Part shown: positions 25,949 to 34,899 of the stretch, one piece after another
How the letters are laid out: every line of letters begins with the position of its first letter
Numbering within the stretch: the stretch's first letter is position 1
Assembly: GCF_900115805.1 (NCBI RefSeq)
Contig: NZ_FOXU01000005.1
Coordinates: forward strand, 124,001 to 188,000
Direction of reading: 5' to 3'
DNA from: Psychrobacillus psychrotolerans
Lineage (GTDB): Bacteria; Bacillota; Bacilli; Bacillales_A; Planococcaceae
DNA: 64,000 nucleotides
Position numbers and translations under genes: made by a program
Notes under the pieces: model-generated
Told to the model about the DNA's origin: nothing
Databases searched by the model: none
What the model saw: the letters and a program-made list of their open reading frames with translations, nothing else

Positions 25949-26446
25949 ATGATTATGAAAAAAGTATTACTTATGTTACTAAGCGGTATATTATTGCTTT
26001 CCGCATGTGGACAGGAAAATAAGCAAGAAAATCATGAAGAACACGAGGATCATGTTGGTCATCTAGAAAATGGGGATTTACAAGAAACAACAGCTTCATC
26101 AGATATATTGCCTGCATTTTTAGATGCTCAGTCCGAGGACATGAAGCTCGTTTATCAAGCAGCTGCAAAAGCGAATGATGTACTAAAATGGATGCCTTGT
26201 TATTGTGGTTGTGGAGATAGTGCAGGACACAAAAGTAATTTCAACTGCTTCGTCCATGAGATAAAGGAAAATGGAGAGGTCGTTTGGGATGATCATGGAA
26301 CTCGTTGCGCAGCCTGTTTAGAAACAGCTATCGCATCAATCCAAATGATACAAGAGGGTAAATCACTAGTAGAAATTCGTAATACAATTGATGAAACGTA
26401 TAAAGAAGGCTATGCAAAACCAACCGAAACACCGATGCCCTCATAA
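25949..26446 (+). CDS. PCYCGC-motif lipoprotein
   Basis: Secreted lipoprotein anchored outside the membrane. A signal peptide (residues 1-20) ends in the lipobox LLSAC. A His/Glu-rich linker (HEEHEDHVGH) follows, then the conserved MPCYCGCGDSAGHKSNFNCFV and CAACLETA motifs of the PCYCGC family, six cysteines that suggest metal or redox chemistry. The role of the family is not established; it is common in spore-forming bacilli. Start uncertain between ATG 25949 and 25955; AAAAGGA fits 25949 better. Own terminator. Confidence 0.85.
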   Translation: MIMKKVLLMLLSGILLLSACGQENKQENHEEHEDHVGHLENGDLQETTASSDILPAFLDAQSEDMKLVYQAAAKANDVLKWMPCYCGCGDSAGHKSNFNCFVHEIKENGEVVWDDHGTRCAACLETAIASIQMIQEGKSLVEIRNTIDETYKEGYAKPTETPMPS

Positions 26447-26455
26447 CTAAAAAAT

Positions 26456-26497
26456 AAACTGCTCCTTCTCACATTTCGTGAGAAGGAGCAGTTTTTA
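26456..26497 (+). terminator. Rho-independent terminator after PCYCGC lipoprotein gene
   Basis: Perfect 17-bp stem AAACTGCTCCTTCTCAC / GTGAGAAGGAGCAGTTT with a 5-base loop and T run. Confidence 0.92.
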
Positions 26498-26716
26498 AAT
26501 ACCATCATTTTAGTAACTGGTGAATAAATATGATCCTTGAAATCATCTAATGTAATCATCACTGACCCTAGCTCCTCAAATCTTCCAGAGCTATTCAGGA
26601 CTACCAGGCCCCCTCCGCATTTCAGACTATCTTAAGAATTTCTTCATTTTTATCCTTCTAAAATGTTAAGAAATGAAGGATACAATGAAATGAGTAGTGA
26701 AACGGGAGGTAAAAAG

Positions 26717-27406
26717 ATGATAAAAGTGAAGCAAGTGAATCATACATTCCTAATAGGGAAAAAAGGAAAGGAAAAGAAAGTACCGGTCTTAAAAGGCTTA
26801 TCCTTCGAAGTGGAAAAGGGAGAAATCGTGGCAATTATAGGGAAAAGCGGCTCGGGTAAGTCAACTTTGCTTCATACGATAGCAGGGTTTATGAGCCCTG
26901 AACAAGGCTCCATAACAGTAAATGGACAGGAAACAGCTAATTTAAATGAAACAGAAAGAGCAGCATTCCGATTAAATAACTTCGGCTTCATCTTTCAAAA
27001 TTTTCAACTGATGCCTGGATTAACGGCTTTTGAAAATGTAGAACTACCACTAAAACTAAAAGGTATATCCGCTAAGCAAAGAAAAGCGAGTGTTAAACAA
27101 ATGATGGACAAGGTAGGTTTGACAGAGGTTGGAGATCATTATCCAAATGAATTGTCGGGGGGACAGCAGCAGCGTGTAAGTATTGCTCGAGCATTAATAA
27201 CGAATCCACCGATATTATTTGCAGATGAACCAACGGGGAGTTTAGATTCTGAAACGGAGCAAGATATATTATTGCTAATACAAAATTTAAATCAAACGCT
27301 TGGTGTAACGTTTGTAATGATTACACACGATGAGGAAGTTGCTAGTATTGCCCATCGAACATTTAAAATGCGCGACGGGGAATTAGTGAAGGGGGATTTA
27401 CAGTAA
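26717..27406 (+). CDS. ABC transporter ATP-binding protein (MacB/LolD-like)
   Basis: ATPase of a mechanotransmission-type ABC complex, 229 residues. Walker A GKSGSGKST (about residue 42), Q-loop NFGFIFQNFQLMPG, signature LSGGQQQR, Walker B ILFADEPTGSLD, and switch histidine ITHDEE are all present. ATG 26717 (MIKVKQ) follows GGGAGGTAAAAAG. The stop overlaps the permease ATG by one base, so the two subunits are coupled. The substrate could be a peptide, lipoprotein or antimicrobial; no sensor kinase or membrane-fusion protein lies nearby. Confidence 0.92.
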   Translation: MIKVKQVNHTFLIGKKGKEKKVPVLKGLSFEVEKGEIVAIIGKSGSGKSTLLHTIAGFMSPEQGSITVNGQETANLNETERAAFRLNNFGFIFQNFQLMPGLTAFENVELPLKLKGISAKQRKASVKQMMDKVGLTEVGDHYPNELSGGQQQRVSIARALITNPPILFADEPTGSLDSETEQDILLLIQNLNQTLGVTFVMITHDEEVASIAHRTFKMRDGELVKGDLQ

Positions 27407-28692
27407 TGTTATTTAAAGATCAGGTCGATTTTGTTCGCCAACATATTAAGAAAAATAAATTACGTGTATTTATGACTATTCTTGCCGCAACGATGGGTTG
27501 TGCATTTTTAATCGTATTAGCTTCTATTGGATTTGGTATTCAAGATACGATGCGCAAGGAAATACTGCAAGATCAAGCCATCACGCAGGTAGAAGTTTTC
27601 CCGAGTGAAAATGAAGAATTGAATCTTAAAGAAATCAAAGCTGTACCATTTATTGGAGCAATCGTCCAAAGAACTAGCATGGATACAATGACAAGCTTCC
27701 ATTTTGAGGATCGAATGATGTCAGGAGACTTGCGCTTAACTGACATGAAAGAGGAAGAACAATCAAACCTTAAATTATCAGAAGGACGATTGCCCAAAAA
27801 TGAATCGGAGATAATAGTAGGGTATCACTTTGCTAAGAACTTGTGGACAGATGCAGAACGTATAAAAGTAGAAGAGGGAGTAGAGGAAGCGGATCTTCCT
27901 AAGGGATATGAAAAGTCGATTATAGGTAAAGAAGTTTCTCTATCCTTACAACCGTATGAATCGGACGGTGCATTTCCAGAACGGTGGGATTTTACTGTAG
28001 TTGGAGTGATGGAAAATCCAGCAAAAGATTGGATAGTAGATTCAAGCATTCTAATGGATGAATCATGGTTACCGAAATTAACAGCAGCTTATGAAGCAAA
28101 TGGAGAACAAGTTCCTGAAATTTATACAAACACAAAAATTTATACATCTAGTTTAGAGCATGTGAAATCAGTTACAAAAGATTTAAAGGATATGGGCTAT
28201 AACGTCTTTTCTGTATCAGAGCAATTAGAACAGATCGATGTATTTTTTATGGCTTTTAAAATTGGACTAATCTTTGTTGGGACTATTGCAATTCTTATAT
28301 CATCTATAGGTATTTTCAACACAATGACAATGGCCGTAACTGAACGAACTCGTGAGATTGGCGTGATGAAAGCAATCGGAGCTAGTCCTAAGCTAATTGA
28401 ACGATTGTTCCTGATGGAAAGTGCGTGGATTGGGATAATCGGAACTCTACTAGCGATCGTTATTTCCTACGCAGTGAGCTTCCTAGCTAACTGGTTACTC
28501 CCGCTGGTTGTTGGCGCTGCTCTAGGAGAGGATGAGTTCTCAGATTTATCTATCACGTTCTCGTTAATCCCTTGGCAGTTAGTGCTTCTTGCATCAGCTA
28601 TGAGTATCGGAGTCGCAATGATTTCTGGTTGGAGACCAGCTCGCAAAGCAACAAAAATAGACGTGATTCAAGCATTACGTCAGGAGTTATAA
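27406..28692 (+). CDS. ABC transporter permease (MacB/FtsX family)
   Basis: Membrane partner of the preceding ATPase, 428 residues. One N-terminal helix (about 20-45) is followed by a large extracytoplasmic MacB-type domain (about 50-275) and three C-terminal helices forming the FtsX domain, including the motif TERTREIGVMKAIGAS (about 312-328) on the cytoplasmic coupling segment and the ending PARKATKIDVIQALR. Such permeases transduce ATP hydrolysis to periplasmic or surface events. Shares one base with the ATPase stop. Substrate unknown. Confidence 0.92.
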   Translation: MLFKDQVDFVRQHIKKNKLRVFMTILAATMGCAFLIVLASIGFGIQDTMRKEILQDQAITQVEVFPSENEELNLKEIKAVPFIGAIVQRTSMDTMTSFHFEDRMMSGDLRLTDMKEEEQSNLKLSEGRLPKNESEIIVGYHFAKNLWTDAERIKVEEGVEEADLPKGYEKSIIGKEVSLSLQPYESDGAFPERWDFTVVGVMENPAKDWIVDSSILMDESWLPKLTAAYEANGEQVPEIYTNTKIYTSSLEHVKSVTKDLKDMGYNVFSVSEQLEQIDVFFMAFKIGLIFVGTIAILISSIGIFNTMTMAVTERTREIGVMKAIGASPKLIERLFLMESAWIGIIGTLLAIVISYAVSFLANWLLPLVVGAALGEDEFSDLSITFSLIPWQLVLLASAMSIGVAMISGWRPARKATKIDVIQALRQEL

Positions 28693-28694
28693 AG

Positions 28695-28745
28695 AAAAGA
28701 GTGAGTAAGAAGTGTCTTAAGACATTTCTTGCTCACTCTTTTTTA
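28695..28745. terminator. bidirectional terminator between ABC permease and small membrane protein
   Basis: Stem AAAAGAGTGAGTAAGAA / TTCTTGCTCACTCTTTT with an inner GTCTTAAGAC palindrome; T run right, A run left. Confidence 0.88.
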
Positions 28746-29009
28746 TACGGAAATCGTAAAATAAGCGATAAACAGTATAAACACAACGACTGCATTTATT
28801 AAATTATATTTAGTTCTAGAGATCGGTTTATTTAGTTTATCCGATTTATTTATTAATACAATCCCCAGATAGGTGACGAAAATTGCCAAAAACAAAGCTA
28901 ATATTGGAGGCATTGCATAAACGCGGGCATCAATAAAATGCACAATAATAATTGCGATGGCCATAGCAAAACCATAAGCCACTTTTTTAATTGTTGGTTC
29001 TTTCATCAT
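28743..29009 (-). CDS. small three-helix membrane protein, unknown function
   Basis: An 88-residue hydrophobic protein with three predicted helices (about 9-27, 33-52, 66-86) and short basic loops. I recognise no family motif. GGAGG lies five bases before ATG 29009 (starts MMKEPTIKK); six further upstream codons to 29027 lie over the ribosome site and are probably not translated. The methyltransferase gene ends 33 bp upstream on the same strand, so it is likely the last gene of that transcript. Confidence 0.75.
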   Translation of the reverse strand: MMKEPTIKKVAYGFAMAIAIIIVHFIDARVYAMPPILALFLAIFVTYLGIVLINKSDKLNKPISRTKYNLINAVVVFILFIAYFTISV

Positions 29010-29042
29010 AAGATCCTCCGGCGGCATAGTATTTCAATCTTT

Positions 29043-30206
29043 TCAATTCAGATAATCTTTCAATTCATTCTCCAAAAATGGTTTTGCATTAAGTAGCTGT
29101 TTAAATTGCTGATAACTTGCCATTTGTTCAGAGGTAGGTTTTTTCCCTGTTTTATAGGCACGTATCAATATGTTTTTAGGGGTGTTTTCCATATCGATAA
29201 ATTCTACTAATTGTGCTTCGTACCCGACCATATTTAAAATCTCTGCTCGAATGGAGTCCGTCGCTAAAGCAGCGAAACGTTCTTTTATCAAACCATGTTT
29301 TAACATTATATCTAGACCAGGTGCTTCTAGCTGTGTATTTAATTCGTGCTGACAGCAAGGTACACTTAATATAACACTAGCACTCCATTTAACTGCTCTG
29401 GCAAGTGCCATATCAGTTGCCACATCGCAGGCATGAAGCGTCACCACCATATCTACCGCAGTTTCGTCATTATAGTCATTTATATCTCCTACTAGAAACT
29501 CTAACTGCTCGTATCCTAAATCATTGGCTATTTGAGCACATTCTTCAATTACTTCTTTTTTCAAATCAAGACCAGTAACTCGAATATCGAGTCCTTTTTC
29601 GATTTTCAAGTAATGATACAGTGCGAATGTCAAATAAGATTTACCTGAACCAAAATCGAGAATTCTAACGGCCTTATCCTTTGGTAAATAGGCAAGGGTG
29701 TCATCGATAAATTCGATAAAACGATTTATTTGTTTAAATTTATCGTACTTTTGCTTTTTGACTTTTCCATCTGCTGTTTGGACACCTAAGCGTATAAGAA
29801 AAGGGTATGGTGTATTCGCATCCAATAAATAATTCTTTTTACGGTTATGAGAGAGGTCTACAGCTTTAGAGACAGTGGCTTTTTCTGATTTCCACATAAC
29901 TTTGTTTTTCTTGGAAAGCTGAGCCTGTACTTTTTCCTCTCTGAAATCTATATGAAACTGACGGAACTGTTCTAAGAGTCCATCTAATGTCTCTGAAAAA
30001 GCATCTAAAGCAATATTCTCATGCTTTAATATTCTTTCGTACTGGTATTCTAATTGGATATGATACGTATTCTTTATCTCGATTGGTTTCAATTTTACAC
30101 GTTTCACTTCATTAGACTTTGCGCGTGGTTGACTAATAGTTGCCGTGACTAACTGCTTCGTTATTATTTGCTCAAGCATGTATTCTTTCATTTCTTGAAA
30201 TTCCAT
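29043..30206 (-). CDS. class I SAM-dependent methyltransferase (Methyltransf_32-like)
   Basis: A 387-residue cytoplasmic enzyme. The N-terminal third is substrate-specific and helical. The catalytic domain starts about residue 175 with SAM motif I RILDFGSGKSYLTFALYHY, an acidic GLDLKKEVIEEC, then LHACDVATDMALA and VPCCQHEL. The last two motifs mark the Methyltransf_32 group (related to METTL25/GSTCD). RNA is a plausible target but is not shown. The ATG at 30206 (MEFQEMKEY) seems better than an upstream frame start at 30251. It lies 52 bp after nhaC on the same strand. Confidence 0.82.
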   Translation of the reverse strand: MEFQEMKEYMLEQIITKQLVTATISQPRAKSNEVKRVKLKPIEIKNTYHIQLEYQYERILKHENIALDAFSETLDGLLEQFRQFHIDFREEKVQAQLSKKNKVMWKSEKATVSKAVDLSHNRKKNYLLDANTPYPFLIRLGVQTADGKVKKQKYDKFKQINRFIEFIDDTLAYLPKDKAVRILDFGSGKSYLTFALYHYLKIEKGLDIRVTGLDLKKEVIEECAQIANDLGYEQLEFLVGDINDYNDETAVDMVVTLHACDVATDMALARAVKWSASVILSVPCCQHELNTQLEAPGLDIMLKHGLIKERFAALATDSIRAEILNMVGYEAQLVEFIDMENTPKNILIRAYKTGKKPTSEQMASYQQFKQLLNAKPFLENELKDYLN

Positions 30207-30258
30207 AAAATCGCCTACTTTTTCGTAATATACTTGGAAATAGTGTATCACATCGACT

Positions 30259-31638
30259 TCATTTATTATAAGTAAGTGTTTTGCCAGTCAGTCCAAACAA
30301 AATGGTGAGCACCGGACAAAGTAAACAGAAGAAGGCAAATGGCAAGTAATCAATTGTTGAAACAGATAGTACGTCTGTTATGAAGATTCCACATACACTC
30401 CAAGGGACTAGTGGATTTACTACAGTCCCCGCATCCTCCATCACACGAGCAAGGTTTTTGTTTGCTAACCCAACTTTTTGGAAATGGGCTTGAAAGGTTT
30501 CGCCTGTCAATAAAATAGACAAGTATTGCTCCCCGATTAGTACATTCACTCCTATAGCTGTGAAAGCTGCAGCTGAAATGACCTTTCCTACACTCGTTAG
30601 TAAACTTTCTATTTTCCGTAGTAAACTTTGCACTATTCCTAAAGTAAATAAAAGCCCCCCCATACTCAAAGCCAGTAAGACTAAGGAGATAGTGAACATC
30701 ATGCTAGTCATTCCACCTCTAGATAATAAGGAGTCAACCGCTTCTAAACCAGTTTGAGATGTATAGCCGCTAAATAGGATGTGTAATACTTCACTTGCTG
30801 TGAAAAACTGATGGAAATAAGCTACAACTATTGCGCTTGCTGAAGTGAGAGCAAGTGCTAACATAGCAGGCACTTTTTTGGCAGAAAGTACAATGAGCAA
30901 AACTAATGGAAGTAATGAATACCAATGGACCATACCAGTTTGAAGTAGACCTTCTTTCAGTGTAGTTATTTGCTCTAATTGTTGAATTTCTTTGTTAGGC
31001 GAAAGTAGTGCATATCCAGTTATCGCTATAAAAAATGCTGGGATTGTCGTCCAGCCCATATTACGTATATGTTCAAACAGATCAACGCGAACTATAGCTG
31101 AAGCTAGATTCGTGGTATCTGATAATGGAGACATCTTATCTCCGAAAAAGGCTCCTGAAACGATGGCCCCAGCAGTAATAGCCAATGAAATATCCATAGC
31201 ACTTGCTATACCAACAAAAGCAACACCTACTGTGGCAACGGTTGTTAATGAACTGCCAATAGCAAGACCGATAACGCATGTTACTAAAAAGACTATTGCA
31301 AAGAAAAAATGAGGTGAAATTAACTTAAATCCTATATAAATAAGCGTCGGAATAGTACCGCCAATCATCCAGCTACTTATTAAAATTCCTATAAAGAAAA
31401 AGATGAAAACAGCGCCGAGTCCCGTTTTAGAACCTTCTATTAGTCCTTCTTCCAATGACTCGAATGGAACCCTTTTTAATAGCCCATAACCAATTAAAAG
31501 TAGAATGGCAAATAAAATTGGTAAATGTGGTACAGCATCAAATTTTATAATACAAACTACCATCAAAGAAACTATTAACAAGATTAGAAATAATGCCTCT
31601 CGAAAAGGAGGCGTAATTGTAGATGAAATTCGAAACAT
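30259..31638 (-). CDS. nhaC: NhaC-family Na+/H+ antiporter
   Basis: Secondary sodium/proton exchanger in the cytoplasmic membrane, 459 residues with about 11-12 helices. The diagnostic motifs are IGSSLTTVATVGVAFVG (about 130-146) and GAFFGDKMSPLSDTTNLA (about 163-180), and GTVVNPLVPWSVCG near the C terminus. TTAGGAGGATATTTT precedes ATG 31638 (MFRISST), which is therefore chosen over an earlier frame start at 31689. With mrp it is the second sodium-extruding system in the window. Transcribed before the methyltransferase gene, possibly one operon. Confidence 0.92.
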   Translation of the reverse strand: MFRISSTITPPFREALFLILLIVSLMVVCIIKFDAVPHLPILFAILLLIGYGLLKRVPFESLEEGLIEGSKTGLGAVFIFFFIGILISSWMIGGTIPTLIYIGFKLISPHFFFAIVFLVTCVIGLAIGSSLTTVATVGVAFVGIASAMDISLAITAGAIVSGAFFGDKMSPLSDTTNLASAIVRVDLFEHIRNMGWTTIPAFFIAITGYALLSPNKEIQQLEQITTLKEGLLQTGMVHWYSLLPLVLLIVLSAKKVPAMLALALTSASAIVVAYFHQFFTASEVLHILFSGYTSQTGLEAVDSLLSRGGMTSMMFTISLVLLALSMGGLLFTLGIVQSLLRKIESLLTSVGKVISAAAFTAIGVNVLIGEQYLSILLTGETFQAHFQKVGLANKNLARVMEDAGTVVNPLVPWSVCGIFITDVLSVSTIDYLPFAFFCLLCPVLTILFGLTGKTLTYNK

Positions 31639-31811
31639 AAAATATCCTCCTAAACTAATTTTAACACTTTGGCGATTCAACGCTTTCAATCACTAAAGTA
31701 ATTAGGATTTTACCAGGTTTCAACAAACTGTCAATCGGAAAAGGAAAAGTCTATTTCATCAGAATTTTGTGATAAAATAGAGTGTATATAAACAATCAAG
31801 GGGTGATTGGT

Positions 31812-33443
31812 TTGTTAAATGAAAAAACAGTTGGGGAAATTGTGAAAGAAGCAGCCAGGAAATTTCCAGATATAGAAGCGTATGTGTATCCAGAGCATGG
31901 CATTCGAAAGACGTATAAGGAGTTTGACAAAGAAACGGATGAGCTTGCAAAAGCCTTTATCGGTATGGGCATTCAAAAAGGGGAGCATGTGGCCATTTGG
32001 TCTGACAATAAGAGAGAGTGGTTACTCAGCCAATTCGCAACAGGAAAAATGGGTGCCGTACTCGTAACAGTGAATACAAATTATCAAGAGAAAGAACTAG
32101 AATACTTGTTGCAACAATCAGATGCTACGACGCTCATATTATGCGAATCTTTTAAAGGAACATCCTATTTAGATATTGTCCTTGCAATTTGCCCGGAAAT
32201 TATTCATTCAGAAAAAGGCAATATTCTCTCAGAAAAGTTCCCGCATTTTAAAAGAGTCATAGTAATGACTGACAATGAGTATAAAGGTATGTATTCATGG
32301 GCGGAGCTATTATCACATGCAGATAAGGTGTCGGACGACACGTTGGAGAACGCATTGAAGTCACTTCATAATGAAGAAGTGATTAATATTCAATATACTT
32401 CTGGAACGACTGGTTTTCCAAAAGGTGTAATGCTTTCGCATAAAAATGTAGTAAATAACGGACAACTCGTAGGCGACTATATATATTTAACAGAAGAAGA
32501 TCGTCTTTGTATTCCAGTTCCTTTTTTCCACTGCTTTGGGTGTGTAATGGGAACAATCGCATCTGTAACACATGGAACTACCATGGTCATTATCGAGCAA
32601 TTTAATCCAGGTAAAGTACTTCAAATAGTTCAGGACGAAAAATGTACAGCATTGCACGGGGTACCAACAATGTTCATCGCAGAATTGAACCATCCAGATT
32701 TTAAGCAGTTTAAATTGTCTACACTGCGAACAGGTATTATGGCAGGCTCTATTTGTCCAATTGAAGTGATGAAAAAAGTGATCACCGATATGGGTGCAAG
32801 TGAAATAACAATAGCTTATGGACAAACAGAATCCTCTCCGGTCATTACACAAACGAAGACGGACGATCCTATTGAGAAGCGAGTGTCATCTGTCGGGAAG
32901 CCTCATCCTGCGGTTGAAGTGAAGATTATAGATCCACTTACAGGGGAAGATACACCAACTGGAGTCCCTGGTGAGCTTTGTACCCGAGGTTATTTAGTGA
33001 TGAAAGGATACTATAAAAACGAACAAGCAACTAGGTCGGCAATTGACCCTAATGGTTGGCTTCACACGGGTGATATCGCAGTGGTGGATGAGGAAGGGTA
33101 TATAGATATCACGGGACGTATTAAAGACATGGTAATCCGTGGTGGAGAAAACATCTATCCAAAAGAAGTAGAAGAATTTTTATATCAGCACCCTAAGGTC
33201 CAAGACGTTCAAGTAGTTGGAGTACCTGATCCTAAATACGGAGAAGAGCTTATGGCATGGGTTATTCTAAAAAGCGGCGAACACATAACTTCTGATGAAT
33301 TAAAAGAATACTGTAAAGGGAAAATTTCATATCATAAAATACCAAAGTATATTGAATTCATAGAGTCATATCCAATGACAGCTTCAGGCAAAATTCAAAA
33401 GTTTCTCCTTCGTGAAATGTCTAAAGAGAAGGCCAAAGTATAA
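31812..33443 (+). CDS. AMP-forming acyl-CoA synthetase (YngI-like)
   Basis: ANL-superfamily enzyme that activates a fatty or other carboxylic acid to acyl-CoA through acyl-AMP; 543 residues. The P-loop-like motif IQYTSGTTGFPKGVMLSH (about 183-200), the YGQTESSP motif (about 336), LHTGDIAVVDEEGY (about 418), GRIKDMVIRGGENIYPKE (about 437), and the catalytic lysine in MTASGKIQKF near the C terminus are all intact. TTG 31812 follows AAGGGGTGATT; an upstream ATG at 31782 overlaps the ribosome site. The acid substrate is not predictable. Confidence 0.9.
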   Translation: MLNEKTVGEIVKEAARKFPDIEAYVYPEHGIRKTYKEFDKETDELAKAFIGMGIQKGEHVAIWSDNKREWLLSQFATGKMGAVLVTVNTNYQEKELEYLLQQSDATTLILCESFKGTSYLDIVLAICPEIIHSEKGNILSEKFPHFKRVIVMTDNEYKGMYSWAELLSHADKVSDDTLENALKSLHNEEVINIQYTSGTTGFPKGVMLSHKNVVNNGQLVGDYIYLTEEDRLCIPVPFFHCFGCVMGTIASVTHGTTMVIIEQFNPGKVLQIVQDEKCTALHGVPTMFIAELNHPDFKQFKLSTLRTGIMAGSICPIEVMKKVITDMGASEITIAYGQTESSPVITQTKTDDPIEKRVSSVGKPHPAVEVKIIDPLTGEDTPTGVPGELCTRGYLVMKGYYKNEQATRSAIDPNGWLHTGDIAVVDEEGYIDITGRIKDMVIRGGENIYPKEVEEFLYQHPKVQDVQVVGVPDPKYGEELMAWVILKSGEHITSDELKEYCKGKISYHKIPKYIEFIESYPMTASGKIQKFLLREMSKEKAKV

Positions 33444-33526
33444 TTCGTATTATTTCCTGGGAAATCGACAAATTTCATGTGAATAGAAAGGTAAGAAAAC
33501 AAATCCATTACGAGGAGTAACTTTAA

Positions 33527-34045
33527 GTGAATGTGAATGCAACTTTCATAATGCGATTCAAAGCGTTTATGCTGGATTACTTGCTTATATTTGCCTACTT
33601 GAGTGTGCTTGCTGTCTTCAATATATTTGTATTTCCTTCTGTACAGAGTTTGTTTATTAACTCACTTGTAGTTGCGCAGTTCACAGGATTTCTAATGGTA
33701 ACATTGCCGGTTTCGCTCTATTTTATTATTAGTGATTCAGTGCTAGGGAAACAGTCCATAGGCAAGAAATATATGGGAATTAAAGTAGTCAATAAACATA
33801 ATCAAAACCTTTCGATACTCCAGTCCGTTTTTAGAACCATTGTGAAATTTCTCCCTTGGGAACTTTCACATTATCTAGTGTATCGCCTGATTTACCTTGG
33901 AGATGCAGAAGTTCCAATTAGCTACTATGCAATTGGTGGAATTATCTATGGGCTTATGCTTGCTTATATCCTTACCGCTCTATTTAGTAAGCGTAAAAAA
34001 TCACTTTATGACATGGTTGTCGAAACACAGGTTATTAAGGTGTGA
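33527..34045 (+). CDS. RDD-family membrane protein
   Basis: A 172-residue membrane protein with four helices. It has the defining residues of the RDD family: Arg and Asp in MRFKAFMLDYLL (helix 1) and Asp near the end (KSLYDMVVETQV), with the conserved GKQSIGKKYMGIKVV loop. Family function is unclear; a few members exchange Na+ for H+. GTG 33527 follows ACGAGGAG. It is 83 bp downstream of the acyl-CoA ligase gene. Confidence 0.82.
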   Translation: MNVNATFIMRFKAFMLDYLLIFAYLSVLAVFNIFVFPSVQSLFINSLVVAQFTGFLMVTLPVSLYFIISDSVLGKQSIGKKYMGIKVVNKHNQNLSILQSVFRTIVKFLPWELSHYLVYRLIYLGDAEVPISYYAIGGIIYGLMLAYILTALFSKRKKSLYDMVVETQVIKV

Positions 34046-34139
34046 TCTTAGTAATTGAGAAGCATCAGTTTTCCGATCGATGCTCTTCATATTTATTGAT
34101 ATACTGATGGCATGGGAATTATTGAAAGGAGGTGCTACG

Positions 34140-34886
34140 ATGTATTTGGATCATATCGTTCATAGCGTTACAAAAGAACCGCTAGAGGTAGCGAAAGATT
34201 GGATGGAAAATGAAGTTCATACAGTAGTGGGTGGTCAACATACTCAATGGGGAACATACAACGCACTTCTTTATACGAAAACCAGCTATATTGAGTGGCT
34301 TTCCGTAGAACGGCAGGAAGTTGCGAACAACGCTGATCATCCTCTTATAAATCTTATGCTTCATGACTTGAAAACAAGTGGAGCAGGATTCAATACAATC
34401 TGTATCCGCACTACTAATATAGCTCATCTTAGTAACCAGCTAATGGACCAGGGTATAAAAACTTCGGGAGTTCTACATGCTGAGAGAAAGACAACTAGTG
34501 GATTAATACGTAAATGGAAAATGTTATTTATCCACGAGGAAGTTAGTAATGCTTTGCCTTTTCCGTTCTTTATAGAATGGGAGGAGAGCGATGAGGCTAG
34601 ATATCACTCACTGCAAGAGGATGGAACAATAAATGCCAGTAATCTGAAGTTATCTATTACTGCTTGTGAGTTTCACGTTCGAGATCCAAGGGAAGTAATG
34701 AATAAGTGGAAAAATTATTTTCAACTAATCAAGTATGATGAACAAACATTACTTTTAGAAAATACACGATTAATATTTAAACAAAGTAAAATCGAAACAA
34801 AAGAGCGACTTGCAAGCATTGATATTGATGGTTCTAATCTACATGAAGAAATCACATATGAACAAGCAACCTATCGCTTTCTTTAA
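34140..34886 (+). CDS. glyoxalase-like domain (VOC superfamily) protein
   Basis: A 248-residue cytoplasmic protein fitting the Glyoxalase_3-like (PF13468-type) group: N-terminal MYLDHIVHSV, a metal-site style pattern HTQWGTYNALLY with EWLSVE, and a second, weaker VOC repeat at about 170-245 (LSITACEFHV, EQTLLLENTRLIF). Reaction unknown. AAAGGAGGTG precedes ATG 34140, which is clearly better than the frame start at 34080. It precedes hflX by 13 bp and is likely co-transcribed. Confidence 0.8.
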   Translation: MYLDHIVHSVTKEPLEVAKDWMENEVHTVVGGQHTQWGTYNALLYTKTSYIEWLSVERQEVANNADHPLINLMLHDLKTSGAGFNTICIRTTNIAHLSNQLMDQGIKTSGVLHAERKTTSGLIRKWKMLFIHEEVSNALPFPFFIEWEESDEARYHSLQEDGTINASNLKLSITACEFHVRDPREVMNKWKNYFQLIKYDEQTLLLENTRLIFKQSKIETKERLASIDIDGSNLHEEITYEQATYRFL

Positions 34887-34899
34887 AAGGAGAAATTAT

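Noticed and set aside
32487-32852. Minus-strand open frame of 121 codons rich in Cys and His
   Set aside because: Fully inside the acyl-CoA ligase gene, which has all its motifs; the Cys/His content is a shadow effect.
34056-34087. Hairpin AGCATC/GATGCT after the RDD gene as a terminator
   Set aside because: Short stem without a T run.
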